From assembly GCA_020723665.1 (NCBI GenBank), contig DYIL01000017.1, forward strand, positions 1 through 64,000: a DNA stretch of 64,000 bases, in the 5' to 3' direction. Position 1 is the stretch's first letter. Each line of letters begins with the position of its first letter. A program made the position numbers and the translations under genes. Below the pieces are notes generated by a model that worked only from the letters and a program-made list of their open reading frames with translations, did not search any database and was not told where the DNA came from. This stretch comes from Methyloversatilis universalis. GTDB lineage: Bacteria; Pseudomonadota; Gammaproteobacteria; Methylococcales; Methylococcaceae. Positions 36,288-44,594 of this stretch are shown here, piece after piece.

Positions 36288-37346
36288 TCAGGTTCTCACC
36301 CCGCCTCCGCGCGGGAAAAACACCACGATCGAAACGCGCCGGTTCCTCGCCCTGCCCTCGGGCGTATCGTTAGTTTCCCGCGGTTGGGTGTCGGCCAGCC
36401 CGACGGCGCGCAAGCGCTCGGGCGAAACGCCGTGGGCGATCAAATAGCGGGTGACCGTGCTGGCCCTGGCCGTCGACAGCTCCCAGTTGGACTGGAATTT
36501 CGCCGTCGCGATGGGACGGTCGTCGGTATGCCCCTCGACCGCGATCGTCCCGCCTTGAGTGCCGAGTACCTTGGCCAGACGATCCAGCACGCTCGCCCCT
36601 TCCGGCTTCAACTCGGCGCTCGCCAGGTCGAACAGGATCGCGTCATTGATTTCCAGGCGGACTTCCCCGCCAGCCGTCGAAATCTCGACGGTGTTTTCGA
36701 GGTTCGCGCCCGCGAACGCTTTATCGAACGATGTCACGACATTGCCGGCTTCGGCTATCCAAGCGCTCTCGGGAACCGCCGGGACGGGCTGGCCGGATCG
36801 CTCGGCCGTATTCGACGTCTCCTCGGCCTCTTGTCTTTCGGAGGGCGGAGCGATTGCGCGACCTTCGTCTTCTTCGGACTCGCCGCGGGATGTCGCGGCC
36901 AAAGCCAGCGCAGACGCCGGATAAGCGGGCTGAATCTTGATCTCGGATGCGGCGACGGGGCGGCTATCCACGGCTTTACGGACCGGCTGAGGTACCGAAG
37001 CCGGATCCGACGAAACCGCCTTCGACGCGTTGACAACCTCAGAAGAAACCGTAAGGGTTGCCTCGGCACTCCCAGGATAAGCGTTCGCGAACGGAGCCGC
37101 AGTCTCGGCCGATTGGACGGCGTTCTCCGCACGGACGGCCTGCTTCGCCGTCAGCGCTTTTTGATAGGCGAACAGCACGACGAAAAACGAAAAAAGCAGG
37201 GTCATCACGTCGAGATAGCTCAGCAACCACCCGCTCGTCGTCTCGGATGGACGTTCGGCAGCCGCCGCTCGCCAGGGATCGATCGCGGCGTTTTGTTGGG
37301 GATCGGGACGTCGGCGGTAGGCCGCCACTGCTTGATTCGATGGCAT
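36288..37346 (-). CDS. MotB/OmpA-family stator-like protein
   Basis: A 352-residue protein. The N-terminal transmembrane segment WLLSYLDVMTLLFSFFVVLFAY keeps the aspartate used for proton transfer in MotB. A long Ala/Glu/Ser-rich linker (about residues 70-210) precedes the C-terminal OmpA-like peptidoglycan-binding domain (VEGHTDDRP, NWELSTARASTVTRYLI, RARNRRVSIVV). With the MotA-like gene beside it this is a complete proton-driven stator pair. No flagellar genes lie in the window, so it may drive something other than flagellar rotation. Confidence 0.88.
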   Translation of the reverse strand: MPSNQAVAAYRRRPDPQQNAAIDPWRAAAAERPSETTSGWLLSYLDVMTLLFSFFVVLFAYQKALTAKQAVRAENAVQSAETAAPFANAYPGSAEATLTVSSEVVNASKAVSSDPASVPQPVRKAVDSRPVAASEIKIQPAYPASALALAATSRGESEEDEGRAIAPPSERQEAEETSNTAERSGQPVPAVPESAWIAEAGNVVTSFDKAFAGANLENTVEISTAGGEVRLEINDAILFDLASAELKPEGASVLDRLAKVLGTQGGTIAVEGHTDDRPIATAKFQSNWELSTARASTVTRYLIAHGVSPERLRAVGLADTQPRETNDTPEGRARNRRVSIVVFFPRGGGVRT

Positions 37347-37361
37347 CGCAAGAACCCGCCG

Positions 37362-38201
37362 CTATGATTTGGCCACGCTGAGCGGGAGCGAATCGACCGG
37401 CTCGTTCGCTTCCGGGTGGTCGAAGAACGCTTGCCAATACTCCCGGAACATCCCCGCGTGACACCGGTCATGCAGCATGAGCACCGACTCCATCTGCACG
37501 TAGGCCCAAGCCAGGTTCTCGTTGGCCCGCCGCTCCAGGCGCGTGGCCAGCGGCTTCAATACCAGGTTGGCCAGCACCAGCCCGTAAACCGTGGTCAGCA
37601 TGGCGAACCCCATGGCCTCGCCGATCTGCTCCATGCGATTGTCGTCCAGACCGTACATCATCCCGATCAGGCCGAGCAGCGTTCCTAGCATACCGAAGGC
37701 GGGCGCGAACGCGCTCATGGTGCGGACGATCTGGATTTCGGCCTGGTCGCGCTCCCGTTGCGCGCCGATTTTCCACTGGAGCATGCGGGTCAGGTCGGCG
37801 TGCGGCGTACGGTTGATCACCAGCTCCGCTCCCGTCCGAAGCAGCGGTTCCCGTAACCGCCGCGCCGCCTGCTCGGCCGCGCGGACGCTGCCGCGGCGAT
37901 GGGCTTCCACGACGTGCAGGAACACCTCCAGATCCTCGTTCTGGAGCGAAGGCTTGTTTCCGAGCTTGCTCCTGAGTTGGCGCAAAAGCTCGGTTACGCT
38001 GCGAAACGAATGCGCGAGCGCAGTGGCGGCGAAAGTGCCGACGAACACCAGAAAAAGACCCGAGAGATCGAAATACCGACCCGAGGGATCGGCCCACAGA
38101 AGAAGACCGAATAGGCCGAACAGACCCAGCCCGATCAAAGGTTTGACGATAACGGCTTTCATGACGCTTCCGACCGAATTGGATTGAATGGAAGCGTTCA
38201 T
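37362..38201 (-). CDS. MotA/TolQ/ExbB-family proton channel protein
   Basis: A 279-residue membrane protein with four hydrophobic segments, including MKAVIVKPLIGLGLFGLFGLLLW, FDLSGLFLVFVGTFAATAL and the conserved pair PAFGMLGTLLGLIGMMYGL and AMGFAMLTTVYGLVLANLVLKPLA. It matches MotA/PomA-like stators. It ends 15 bases before the MotB-like gene and is transcribed with it. I chose ATG 38201; an internal Met (MKAVIV) at 38162 is an alternative. Confidence 0.88.
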   Translation of the reverse strand: MNASIQSNSVGSVMKAVIVKPLIGLGLFGLFGLLLWADPSGRYFDLSGLFLVFVGTFAATALAHSFRSVTELLRQLRSKLGNKPSLQNEDLEVFLHVVEAHRRGSVRAAEQAARRLREPLLRTGAELVINRTPHADLTRMLQWKIGAQRERDQAEIQIVRTMSAFAPAFGMLGTLLGLIGMMYGLDDNRMEQIGEAMGFAMLTTVYGLVLANLVLKPLATRLERRANENLAWAYVQMESVLMLHDRCHAGMFREYWQAFFDHPEANEPVDSLPLSVAKS

Positions 38202-38845
38202 GCAGATTCCGTTCCCATCTTGCGTCCTCTTTTAAATCAATGACGTGATGGCTTTTCATGCCGTTTCGCCGGTTTTTTGACGCTCCACGGAGGCAAGGAA
38301 TTGCCGGAACCGGCAAAGCGTGCCAAAGCCACCCGGACAGCATTCGCGAGAAGCTCCCCCGCGAAAGCCATACGCTCAGTCGAGCGGAACGCGACTTGAG
38401 CCTTTTATTCGACTATTCCTTTTTCCTGCAAGCCTGCAGCGCTCGGGGCGGCAGGTCGGAATAAAGCGGCATCCAGCCGGTTCCGTTCACGCCCCAGAAC
38501 GCCGGGCGCCAGAAGCACATATCGTCGTTGTTGACATCTCCGTGTCGCACCGGATCGGATTCTTCGCTCGGTACGGCCGCGGCCGAGTTGAAAGCGCGAT
38601 AAGGCGTCCTGACCTGGGCCGCGTGGCCGAACATCCGGCGACCGGCCTTGTGACCGTCGGCCGGTAACCGAAAGCCTTGTCCACAGGGGTTTTCGGCACC
38701 TCATACATCTCGTCTATGCACATTGGCCATAGCCTCCACGCCGGCGGAAAGCCGAGATCGGTACAATCGTTCCCGTCCGCCGTCGGCATGTTACGCCCGC
38801 TTGAACAATCGTTTTCACAGGGAGTCGAATCCGTAGAGGTGCCCC
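38202..38845. other. Intergenic region with doubtful small gene
   Basis: About 640 bases. A short minus-strand frame at its centre has some protein character and is listed separately. Apart from that no feature is clear. Confidence 0.4.
38413..38789 (-). pseudogene. Possible frameshifted small gene
   Basis: Two overlapping minus-strand frames share this stretch. The upstream one reads LWPMCIDEMYEVPKTPVDK and the downstream one reads DVNNDDMCFWRPAFWGVNGTGWMPLYSDLPP. Each looks protein-like only over its own half, which would fit one gene broken by a frameshift around 38600-38640. No ribosome site is visible before 38789. I recognise no family and hold this weakly. Confidence 0.3.
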
Positions 38846-39097
38846 ATGATGGTGGAAGTCGATAAAAGAACCGCTCAAATCATCCCGTTTCCCGATACGA
38901 AACGGTGGCCGGCGATCGCTCGGGCTTATATCGACTACCTGATCCTGGGCGATCCGCGCGCGGCGTTTTTCTATCTGGAATATCAGTTGGCCGTATTGAA
39001 CCTGCGGGAACTTCCGACGGCGCTGAAGAACGAAATCGAACGCGAGTACAAAAGACGCGGCTTCCGCGGCCCGGTATATTTCGGCAAACCGTGGTGA
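38846..39097 (+). CDS. Small conserved-looking cytoplasmic protein
   Basis: An 83-residue protein preceded by AGAGGTG. It contains RWPAIARAYIDYLILGDPRAAFFYLEYQLAVLNLRELP, probably a helical bundle, and ends RRGFRGPVYFGKPW. No membrane or export signal. The family is not recognised. It is convergent with the NYN-domain gene, seven bases away. Confidence 0.65.
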   Translation: MMVEVDKRTAQIIPFPDTKRWPAIARAYIDYLILGDPRAAFFYLEYQLAVLNLRELPTALKNEIEREYKRRGFRGPVYFGKPW

Positions 39098-39103
39098 GCC
39101 AGG

Positions 39104-39931
39104 CTAGTCTTCTCGGGCTAGTCCCTTGATGATGTAACCGCCCGATTTTTCGTCGTATTCCAGCTTCAACAACTTACGCTCCTGAGCCTCTTCCAGCAGT
39201 TTCCCGAAAGTGCGGAAGCCGTGATAGCTTTCGTTGAATCCGGGTTTTCGCCGTTTCAGCGCCTGCTTGACCATGGATCCCCACACCTTTTCTTCCTCCC
39301 CGCGCTCTTCCAGAAGATCCTCCACCGTTTCGAGCACCCAATCCAGCGCTTGCTGTTTCTTGTCCTCCTCGGCTTTCTTCTCGGCTTCCGCTTCCGGCTG
39401 ACGCGCGGCGGTCTTGGCCGCCGCGCGCTTGGCCTTGGGCCTCGGTTTGGCGGCCTCGCGCACCAAATCGTCGTAAAAGATGAATTCGTCGCAATTGGCG
39501 ATCAGTAAATCGGAGGTGGATTTTTTCACGCCGACGCCGATCACAACCTTGTTGTTCTCCCGCAGCTTGCTGACCAGAGGCGAAAAATCGGAGTCGCCGC
39601 TGATGATCACGAAAGTGTCGACGTGTGACTTGGTGTAGCACAGGTCGAGTGCATCGACGACCATACGGATGTCGGCGGAATTCTTGCCCGATTGGCGAAC
39701 GTGAGGGATTTCGATCAGCTCGAAGGCCGCTTCGTGCATGCCGCCTTTGAATTCTTTGTAGCGGTCCCAATCGCAATAGGCCTTCTTGACCACGATATTG
39801 CCCTTGAGGAGCAGTCGTTCCAATACTTTCTGGACGTCGAAAGCGGCGTATTTGGCGTCGCGCACGCCGAGGGCGATGTTCTCGAAATCGCAGAACAAGG
39901 CCATGATTTGAGTCTTAGGTGTGTGAGTCAT
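39104..39931 (-). CDS. NYN-domain (LabA/PIN-like) protein with C-terminal OST-HTH/LOTUS-like domain
   Basis: A 275-residue protein. The N-terminal NYN domain shows MALFCDFENIALG, SGKNSADIRMVVDALDL and FVIISGDSDFSPLVSKLRE; the conserved aspartates form a PIN-like nuclease site. A Lys/Ala/Glu-rich linker (about 165-200) leads to a C-terminal winged-helix region (VWGSMVKQALKRRKPGFNESYHGFRTFGKLLEEAQERKLLKLEYDEKSGGYII) of the OST-HTH/LOTUS type, which can bind RNA. Its start overlaps the end of truC by 17 bases, so the two are coupled. RNA target unknown. Confidence 0.88.
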   Translation of the reverse strand: MTHTPKTQIMALFCDFENIALGVRDAKYAAFDVQKVLERLLLKGNIVVKKAYCDWDRYKEFKGGMHEAAFELIEIPHVRQSGKNSADIRMVVDALDLCYTKSHVDTFVIISGDSDFSPLVSKLRENNKVVIGVGVKKSTSDLLIANCDEFIFYDDLVREAAKPRPKAKRAAAKTAARQPEAEAEKKAEEDKKQQALDWVLETVEDLLEERGEEEKVWGSMVKQALKRRKPGFNESYHGFRTFGKLLEEAQERKLLKLEYDEKSGGYIIKGLARED

Positions 39932-40688
39932 AGATTGTTTTGTCGGAATGACCGGGATCGAGGACCTCGTCTAAGAGGTCGCCCCAGCCGAGATTGTCCA
40001 CGATGTGCCGAAAAGAATCATCCAAAGGCGCCTCCAAACGGAGCCTCTCGCCCGTATCGGGATGAGCGAACGCCAGACCGGTCGCGCTGAGCAGCAAGCG
40101 ACGGCAGCCGAAATGGGTCCTGAAAAATGCGTTGTGGCGCCCGTCGCCGTAGCTGGTATCGCCCACGACCGGATGAAAAATATGCTTCATGTGGCGCCTG
40201 ATTTGGTGTTTTCGCCCGGTTTTGGGCGAAACCCGCAACAGCGAGTAGCGGGCGGTCGGGTAGCGGCCCACTGCGAACGGCAGTTCGGCAATCCCCAGCC
40301 GGCGGTAGTGCGTTACGGCGGGCTGAGCCGGTTTGTCCCGCAGCGCCTTGTCGTCGGTCATCCGGTCGAACGGCTCTTCCAGCGCGTAATCGACGGTGCC
40401 GGCTTCGTCCGTATAGCCGCGAACCACCGCGAGATACGTTTTTTCGACGGCACCCTCGGCGAATAATTCCGCCATCCGCCGGGCGGTGTACTGATCGAGC
40501 GCGAACACCAGGATACCCGATGTCGGCTTGTCTAGGCGATGCACGGGATACACCCGACGACCCAGCCGATCCCGAACGATTTGCAGGGCATACCGGGTTT
40601 CGTGGCGGTCGATCGCGCTGCGGTGGACGAGCAGGCCGGCGGGCTTGTTCACCGCCACCAGCGTGTCGTCCCGATAGAGGATATCCAT
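39915..40688 (-). CDS. truC: tRNA pseudouridine65 synthase TruC
   Basis: A 257-residue RluA-family synthase. The catalytic motif HRLDKPTSGILVFA holds the aspartate, and the N-terminus LYRDDTLVAVNKPAGLLVHRS is typical. The size, the absence of an S4 domain and the C-terminal KHQIRRHMKHIFHPVVGDTSYGDGRHN support TruC, which modifies U65 in some tRNAs. Assignment within the family is by overall resemblance. It is upstream of the NYN gene and downstream of the mutarotase gene in one direction. Confidence 0.9.
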   Translation of the reverse strand: MDILYRDDTLVAVNKPAGLLVHRSAIDRHETRYALQIVRDRLGRRVYPVHRLDKPTSGILVFALDQYTARRMAELFAEGAVEKTYLAVVRGYTDEAGTVDYALEEPFDRMTDDKALRDKPAQPAVTHYRRLGIAELPFAVGRYPTARYSLLRVSPKTGRKHQIRRHMKHIFHPVVGDTSYGDGRHNAFFRTHFGCRRLLLSATGLAFAHPDTGERLRLEAPLDDSFRHIVDNLGWGDLLDEVLDPGHSDKTIYDSHT

Positions 40689-40752
40689 GCCTTGATTGCC
40701 GCCCAGAGACCGCGGCGCACGAAACGCGCGATGCCCCGTCGCGCCCCGATGC

Positions 40753-41667
40753 TCAATGCCACGGCTCCACCGTGTAACGCACGCAAAGGCGGTGGGTCGC
40801 GCCCGGCGCGATCGTCACCACGTTATCCGCGACATTGCCGCTTTCCACGCAAACCATATTGAGGTAACCATCCCGATCGAAATCGCCCAATGCCTTGGCT
40901 TTCTCCGCCCACGGATTCCACACCACCGTGGAACGGCTACCCCGCTTGGCGATCCGGATACGGCGATTCAAGCCGGGATCGGCGATCACGCAGTCATCGA
41001 TCGATTCGAGATAGACCCGATCGGTTTCCCCGGTGAAAACGACGGCTCCCGACTGCCGTTTGCGCTTGCCCCCGTCCGTCTTGTCGATATAGGAGCAGCC
41101 GTCTAGGCCGTGAATCGCGATTCGGCGGACGTCGCTCACATAAAAATAGGTATGCAGGGCCTCCCCGATGGTGACGGATTCGGGTCCGTCGTTATGCGTC
41201 ACCAATTCCATCTCCAGAGCCGTGCCGATGGTCAGGTAAAGCTCGAGCGGCGTCGAATGGGACCACAGCGCGTAGCTCTCGTCGCTCCGTATCAGGCGGA
41301 AACCGAGACGGTTCGAACCGTTTTCCAGCGCCTGTACGCCGATCGCCTCCCACAGGCCGGTGCGTGCAAAACCGTGCGCGGGGAGAGAGGGCTCGCCCGG
41401 ATGGGGTCCGAACCAGGGCCAACATACCGGCACGCCGCCGCGGATCGATTCGCCGGGCCCGAACCTCGCATTCGGCGATAGCCAAACGACCGATTCCTCG
41501 CCATGCGGCGCCCAACTTATGAGGTGGCCCCCTTGCAAAGCGACGCTCGCCATGGCGAGGCCGTTGCTGACGTCGATAATCCCCTGCCCATTAGGACCCT
41601 CCTTAAAGACGACTTCGCCGGTAATGCCGAAGCGCCGGTTCAAACAGGACATATCGTTCGGATCCAT
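40753..41667 (-). CDS. D-hexose-6-phosphate mutarotase (YeaD type)
   Basis: A 304-residue aldose-1-epimerase-like protein that equilibrates hexose-6-phosphate anomers. Recognisable pieces are GGHLISWAPHGEESVVWLSPNARFGPGESIRGGVPVCWPWFGPH, GFARTGLWE, TYFYVSDVRRIAIHGLDG and VVWNPWAEKAKALGDF. I chose ATG 41667, with AGGAGG four bases upstream, although a start within MDPNDMSCLNRRF is also possible. The longer track start adds about 28 atypical residues. Confidence 0.9.
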   Translation of the reverse strand: MDPNDMSCLNRRFGITGEVVFKEGPNGQGIIDVSNGLAMASVALQGGHLISWAPHGEESVVWLSPNARFGPGESIRGGVPVCWPWFGPHPGEPSLPAHGFARTGLWEAIGVQALENGSNRLGFRLIRSDESYALWSHSTPLELYLTIGTALEMELVTHNDGPESVTIGEALHTYFYVSDVRRIAIHGLDGCSYIDKTDGGKRKRQSGAVVFTGETDRVYLESIDDCVIADPGLNRRIRIAKRGSRSTVVWNPWAEKAKALGDFDRDGYLNMVCVESGNVADNVVTIAPGATHRLCVRYTVEPWH

Positions 41668-42020
41668 ATATCCTCCTGTCGGGGTTAGGAAATCGAGAAA
41701 AGGCTTATTCATTGGGCAAATCTCATCAAACGCAAATCGGATCGAGGACACGGCATTCCGGGGGGTTTCGGGACCGATCGGCAGTTCGTTCCGATGACCG
41801 CCCGCTCACCGGAGCGACGTTATTGCAAAAGTGCATCATCAATGCAACCGATGTCAGTTTTTTGCGGAAAAGATGTAGACGAAGATGATGGGCACGGCCC
41901 ACCGGGCTTTGCCTGTCCTGCAATGCTGCCGATGGCGGTTCGGCAATCCCTTGCCGCCAAAATGGTGTGGTTTGCGACTAAAATGGGCCTTCCGAATCCA
42001 TCAGCCCCACCGCCGAATTC
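41668..42020. other. Intergenic region, nothing recognised
   Basis: About 350 bases between the divergent mutarotase and ycgN genes; presumably both promoters lie here. The ORF starting at 41885 is an out-of-frame reading that runs into ycgN. Confidence 0.5.
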
Positions 42021-42452
42021 ATGAAAACCCCCTTTTGGCGCGAAAAATCACTGGCCGAGATGTCAAAGCAGGAATGGGAGTCCCTGTGCGACGGGTGCGG
42101 GAAATGCTGTCTGCACAAAATCGAGGACGAGGATACCGGCGAATTGTTCTTCACCAGCGTGGCATGCCGACTGCTCGACATCGAAGCTTGCCGCTGTACG
42201 CACTACCCGCGGCGCACGACACTGGTTCCGGAATGCTTGGACCTGCGTGCCGGTTTCACGCAATACCACTGGCTTCCGTCCACCTGCGCCTACCGTGTGC
42301 TGGCCGAAGGCAAAGACCTGCCCCCCTGGCATCATCTGGTCTCTGGCGACCCCGAAGCCGTGCACGACGCCGGGGTTTCCGTACGCCGCTACGCGATAGC
42401 GGAAACCGAGGTGGAATACGTGGAAGATCACGTGATCGAATGGATGGATTGA
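42021..42452 (+). CDS. ycgN: YcgN-family cysteine-cluster protein (UPF0260)
   Basis: A 143-residue protein with the UPF0260 cysteine pattern: [11 protein letters not shown] near the N-terminus, then [28 protein letters not shown] and [11 protein letters not shown]. The conserved cysteines probably bind a metal or Fe-S centre. The biochemical role is unknown. Length matches E. coli YcgN. It is followed immediately by a decayed moeA-like gene. Confidence 0.9.
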   Translation: MKTPFWREKSLAEMSKQEWESLCDGCGKCCLHKIEDEDTGELFFTSVACRLLDIEACRCTHYPRRTTLVPECLDLRAGFTQYHWLPSTCAYRVLAEGKDLPPWHHLVSGDPEAVHDAGVSVRRYAIAETEVEYVEDHVIEWMD

Positions 42453-42485
42453 GCGGGAAACGCAGCCCTGTCGCATCGCCGCTCA

Positions 42486-43065
42486 CGAATGCCTTTACCC
42501 GCTACGCATCCGTCGACGAAGTGCTGCACTGGCTGGACTGACGGGCTTCGGTCCCGGAGCTGCAGTGGATCACGGCGTCCGAAGCCTATAGGCGCGTTCT
42601 CAGCGAAACCATGCGATCGTCGACGTGTTGCCGTTCCACCGAGCCGCGGCGGACGGCTATACCGTGCGCGGGTTCGAAACCGCCGGGGCGGGCGCTTACA
42701 TCCCGGTCTCGCCGAAGCTGCACGACTCGGCGCTCGCTTTACAGCCCGGCACGGCGGTCGGAATCTCCGCTGGGCTGCCGGACGGCGCGGATATGATCGT
42801 TCCCCTTTCGCTGATCGAGGAAACCGGCGATGTCGTGACCATGTTGAAAGCGATGGTGAGACGGGACGGGGGCAAGGTCGAAGCGCACCGGCACATGGCC
42901 GACGATGCGGCCGAGGAAGCGCTGCGCCCGCATGAAACCGACGCGGTCTTGATCGCGGGAAGCAGGGCGAAGGCTGGAACGACGGCGCCGCCGAGGCTTC
43001 GGCAACGACCGGGGACTCGCACGGCACGGCATCGCCTTGGAACCGGGGCGCTCGTCTTTGATTGA
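42486..43065 (+). pseudogene. Decayed moeA-like molybdopterin gene, N-terminal part only
   Basis: The reading frame starts as NAFTRYASVDEVLHWLD, hits TGA at 42539, continues in frame as RASVPELQWITASEAYRRVLSET, then shifts frame near 42620 into PFHRAAADGYTVRGFETAGAGAYIPV, GTAVGISAGLPDGADMIVPLS and ends soon after AVLIAGS. These match the N-terminal domains of MoeA-like molybdopterin molybdenumtransferases (DGY.VR and GAPLPDGAD-type motifs), in order. Intact family members are about 400 or more residues; the C-terminal half is missing. The gene is broken by a stop, a frameshift and a truncation. Confidence 0.75.
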
Positions 43066-43407
43066 GAAGTGGAGTAAGAGCTCATCCCAATAGGCTTAAG
43101 AAACCCTTCGACAGGCTCAGGGCGAACGGCCCACTGGAATTAGGCTAAGCGAAGCGTATCCGGCAAACGAGCCCGGCGCTCGTCGCGGGAAACGGCTATC
43201 GTCTTGTTCCGGCCGCTTATGATTGTTTTTGACTCGATCCTTCGAGAAAGGATTGCAGGATGCGGCGAACGAAGTGAACCGCATCAATCGCGAACAACGC
43301 AGTTCTACCGCCTCCTACCGCCCTGAACCGGACGTGAGAGCGGAAGCCGGAGCTTTCTTTCGGGGCGGGGCTCCCGAGCTAAAGCTCGGGAGCCGGCAGA
43401 AACTCCT
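43066..43407. other. Repeat-bearing intergenic region
   Basis: No supported gene; the ORF at 43223 has no protein character. At 43079 GAGCTCATCCCAATAGGCTTAAG resembles one end of the mini-element at 51965-52071 and is followed by the common CCTTCGACAGGCTCAGGGCGAACGG motif. A hairpin lies at 43369-43394. Confidence 0.6.
43369..43394. repeat. Strong hairpin after the DUF3617 gene
   Basis: GGCTCCCGAGCT-AA-AGCTCGGGAGCC, 12-bp perfect arms. It lies 14 bases beyond the minus-strand DUF3617 stop, so it could shape the 3' end of that transcript, but it has no T-tract. Confidence 0.7.
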
Positions 43408-44043
43408 CTATTCACACATGCGTTTCATCTGAGCAAGCGATTGCGCCATCTGCTGTTCACAGGTTTGGCGGGCCGCTCCCGTCGCGCCGGCGCATGCAAT
43501 CTTCGGATCCATCTGAGACATCTGCGCCTTTATCGCCTCACAGGCTTCGCTGTCCTTACCGAAACGGATGGTCGGCTGTCCGCCGTTTCCCAGGCAAGGC
43601 CCTTCGTAGGTATAACGTGATGTCATGGTGAAAGAACCTTCGGGGCTCTTTCCGTCGGCTTCGATCAAGAACGAACGCGGCCCCTCGCGGGTTATGGTGC
43701 TGCGATAGACGCCGCTTTCGCACGTAGCCTCGTAAACGGCGCGATTATCCTTGTTTTCGAGGATCTTGCCGCGGCATGTTATCGACCCCTCCTGCTGCTC
43801 ACTCTTCTTGGCCATGTCCATGATGCTGTCCATGCACATCGACATGCTCTTGGGCATGGCGCTCATTGCCTCTCCGCCGCCTTCGCCGCGGTCGAACTTG
43901 ATAATCTCCACGCGCCATTGGCCTTTCTGGGCCGGCGCATCGCGAAATACTTTGGGCACTTCTTCCGCCGAGGCAGCGGATGCGCCGCCCGCAATCACCA
44001 GAATCCCGACCACGCCGAACTTGCCGATCTTGTTCACAGACAT
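43408..44043 (-). CDS. Exported DUF3617-family protein
   Basis: A 211-residue protein starting at ATG 44043 with a signal peptide (GKFGVVGILVIAGGASAASA). The mature part resembles DUF3617: GQWRVEIIKFD, SMCMDS, SITCRGKILENKDNRAVYEATCESGVYRSTITREGPRSFLIEADG. Cysteines are paired as in the family. The C-terminal 60 residues (DSEACEAIKAQMSQ...EQQMAQSLAQMKRMC) are a less typical Met- and Gln-rich extension. Periplasmic; function unknown. Confidence 0.78.
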   Translation of the reverse strand: MSVNKIGKFGVVGILVIAGGASAASAEEVPKVFRDAPAQKGQWRVEIIKFDRGEGGGEAMSAMPKSMSMCMDSIMDMAKKSEQQEGSITCRGKILENKDNRAVYEATCESGVYRSTITREGPRSFLIEADGKSPEGSFTMTSRYTYEGPCLGNGGQPTIRFGKDSEACEAIKAQMSQMDPKIACAGATGAARQTCEQQMAQSLAQMKRMCE

Positions 44044-44594
44044 CTCCAATTAGGGGTAATACTCAGGACACCGGCAGGCAACGGTGCCCGTTCCGGCGCC
44101 ATGGAAGCTTAGCCGAGTTCTCGCCCGACTGCCGTGATCCGCTGGTCGCTTTTGTTGGAAAACCGACATTCTTCCTGTTCGAAACCTGACATTCCTTTCG
44201 CCACCATAGCTATCCGACGCTCGCCGGCCGAACTTCTTGCATCGATATTTATTAACATATATAAGGCAGCACAAACCGAACGATTAAGCCCAAGCGAAAA
44301 CGCGTTTCCGCCGAACATTCAACAGCCTAAGCGCTAGGCTTCCGGCAGTTGCGGGACGCGGGCCGTTGCCGACCAATTCCCTCTCATCGAGCTGTTCGCT
44401 CCGTTATTGGCCTTGTTTTTGCCGTCTCAGATTTATAACGTTATATACATAACGATTCAACGTTCAAAGGGTTTTTCGGTGCGCAATGACGTGGACCGGA
44501 AGAGGCACCAATCAAAGAACCAGCCATCGCGATTGGAAACGGCTTGCAACGAGGTGTCGCAGCTCAACGGCCAAACAAATTGGGGAAACTGCTC
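44044..44594. other. Upstream region of the molybdate locus
   Basis: About 550 bases between the divergent DUF3617 and porin genes. Small ORFs here look random. The main feature is the palindrome at 44439-44454. Confidence 0.55.
44439..44454. promoter_or_regulatory. Possible ModE operator upstream of the porin gene
   Basis: CGTTATATACATAACG is an inverted repeat (CGTTAT-ATAC-ATAACG) in an AT-rich patch (TTATAACGTTATATACATAACGATT). Known ModE sites are palindromes built from CG-T-TATA/TATA-A-CG type half-sites with a central spacer; here the halves are adjacent, so the spacing differs. It lies about 140 bases before the first gene of a locus that ends with modE. The assignment is an inference. 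Confidence 0.5.

Noticed and set aside
36060-37367. 435-residue plus-strand ORF
   Set aside because: Antisense to the MotB-like gene and running into the repeat region; no protein character.
43223-43432. 69-residue ORF before the DUF3617 gene
   Set aside because: It crosses a hairpin and overlaps the end of the DUF3617 gene; no ribosome site or recognisable content.
44134-44337. 67-residue ORF upstream of the porin
   Set aside because: No ribosome site and no protein-like pattern; it lies in the AT-rich regulatory region.
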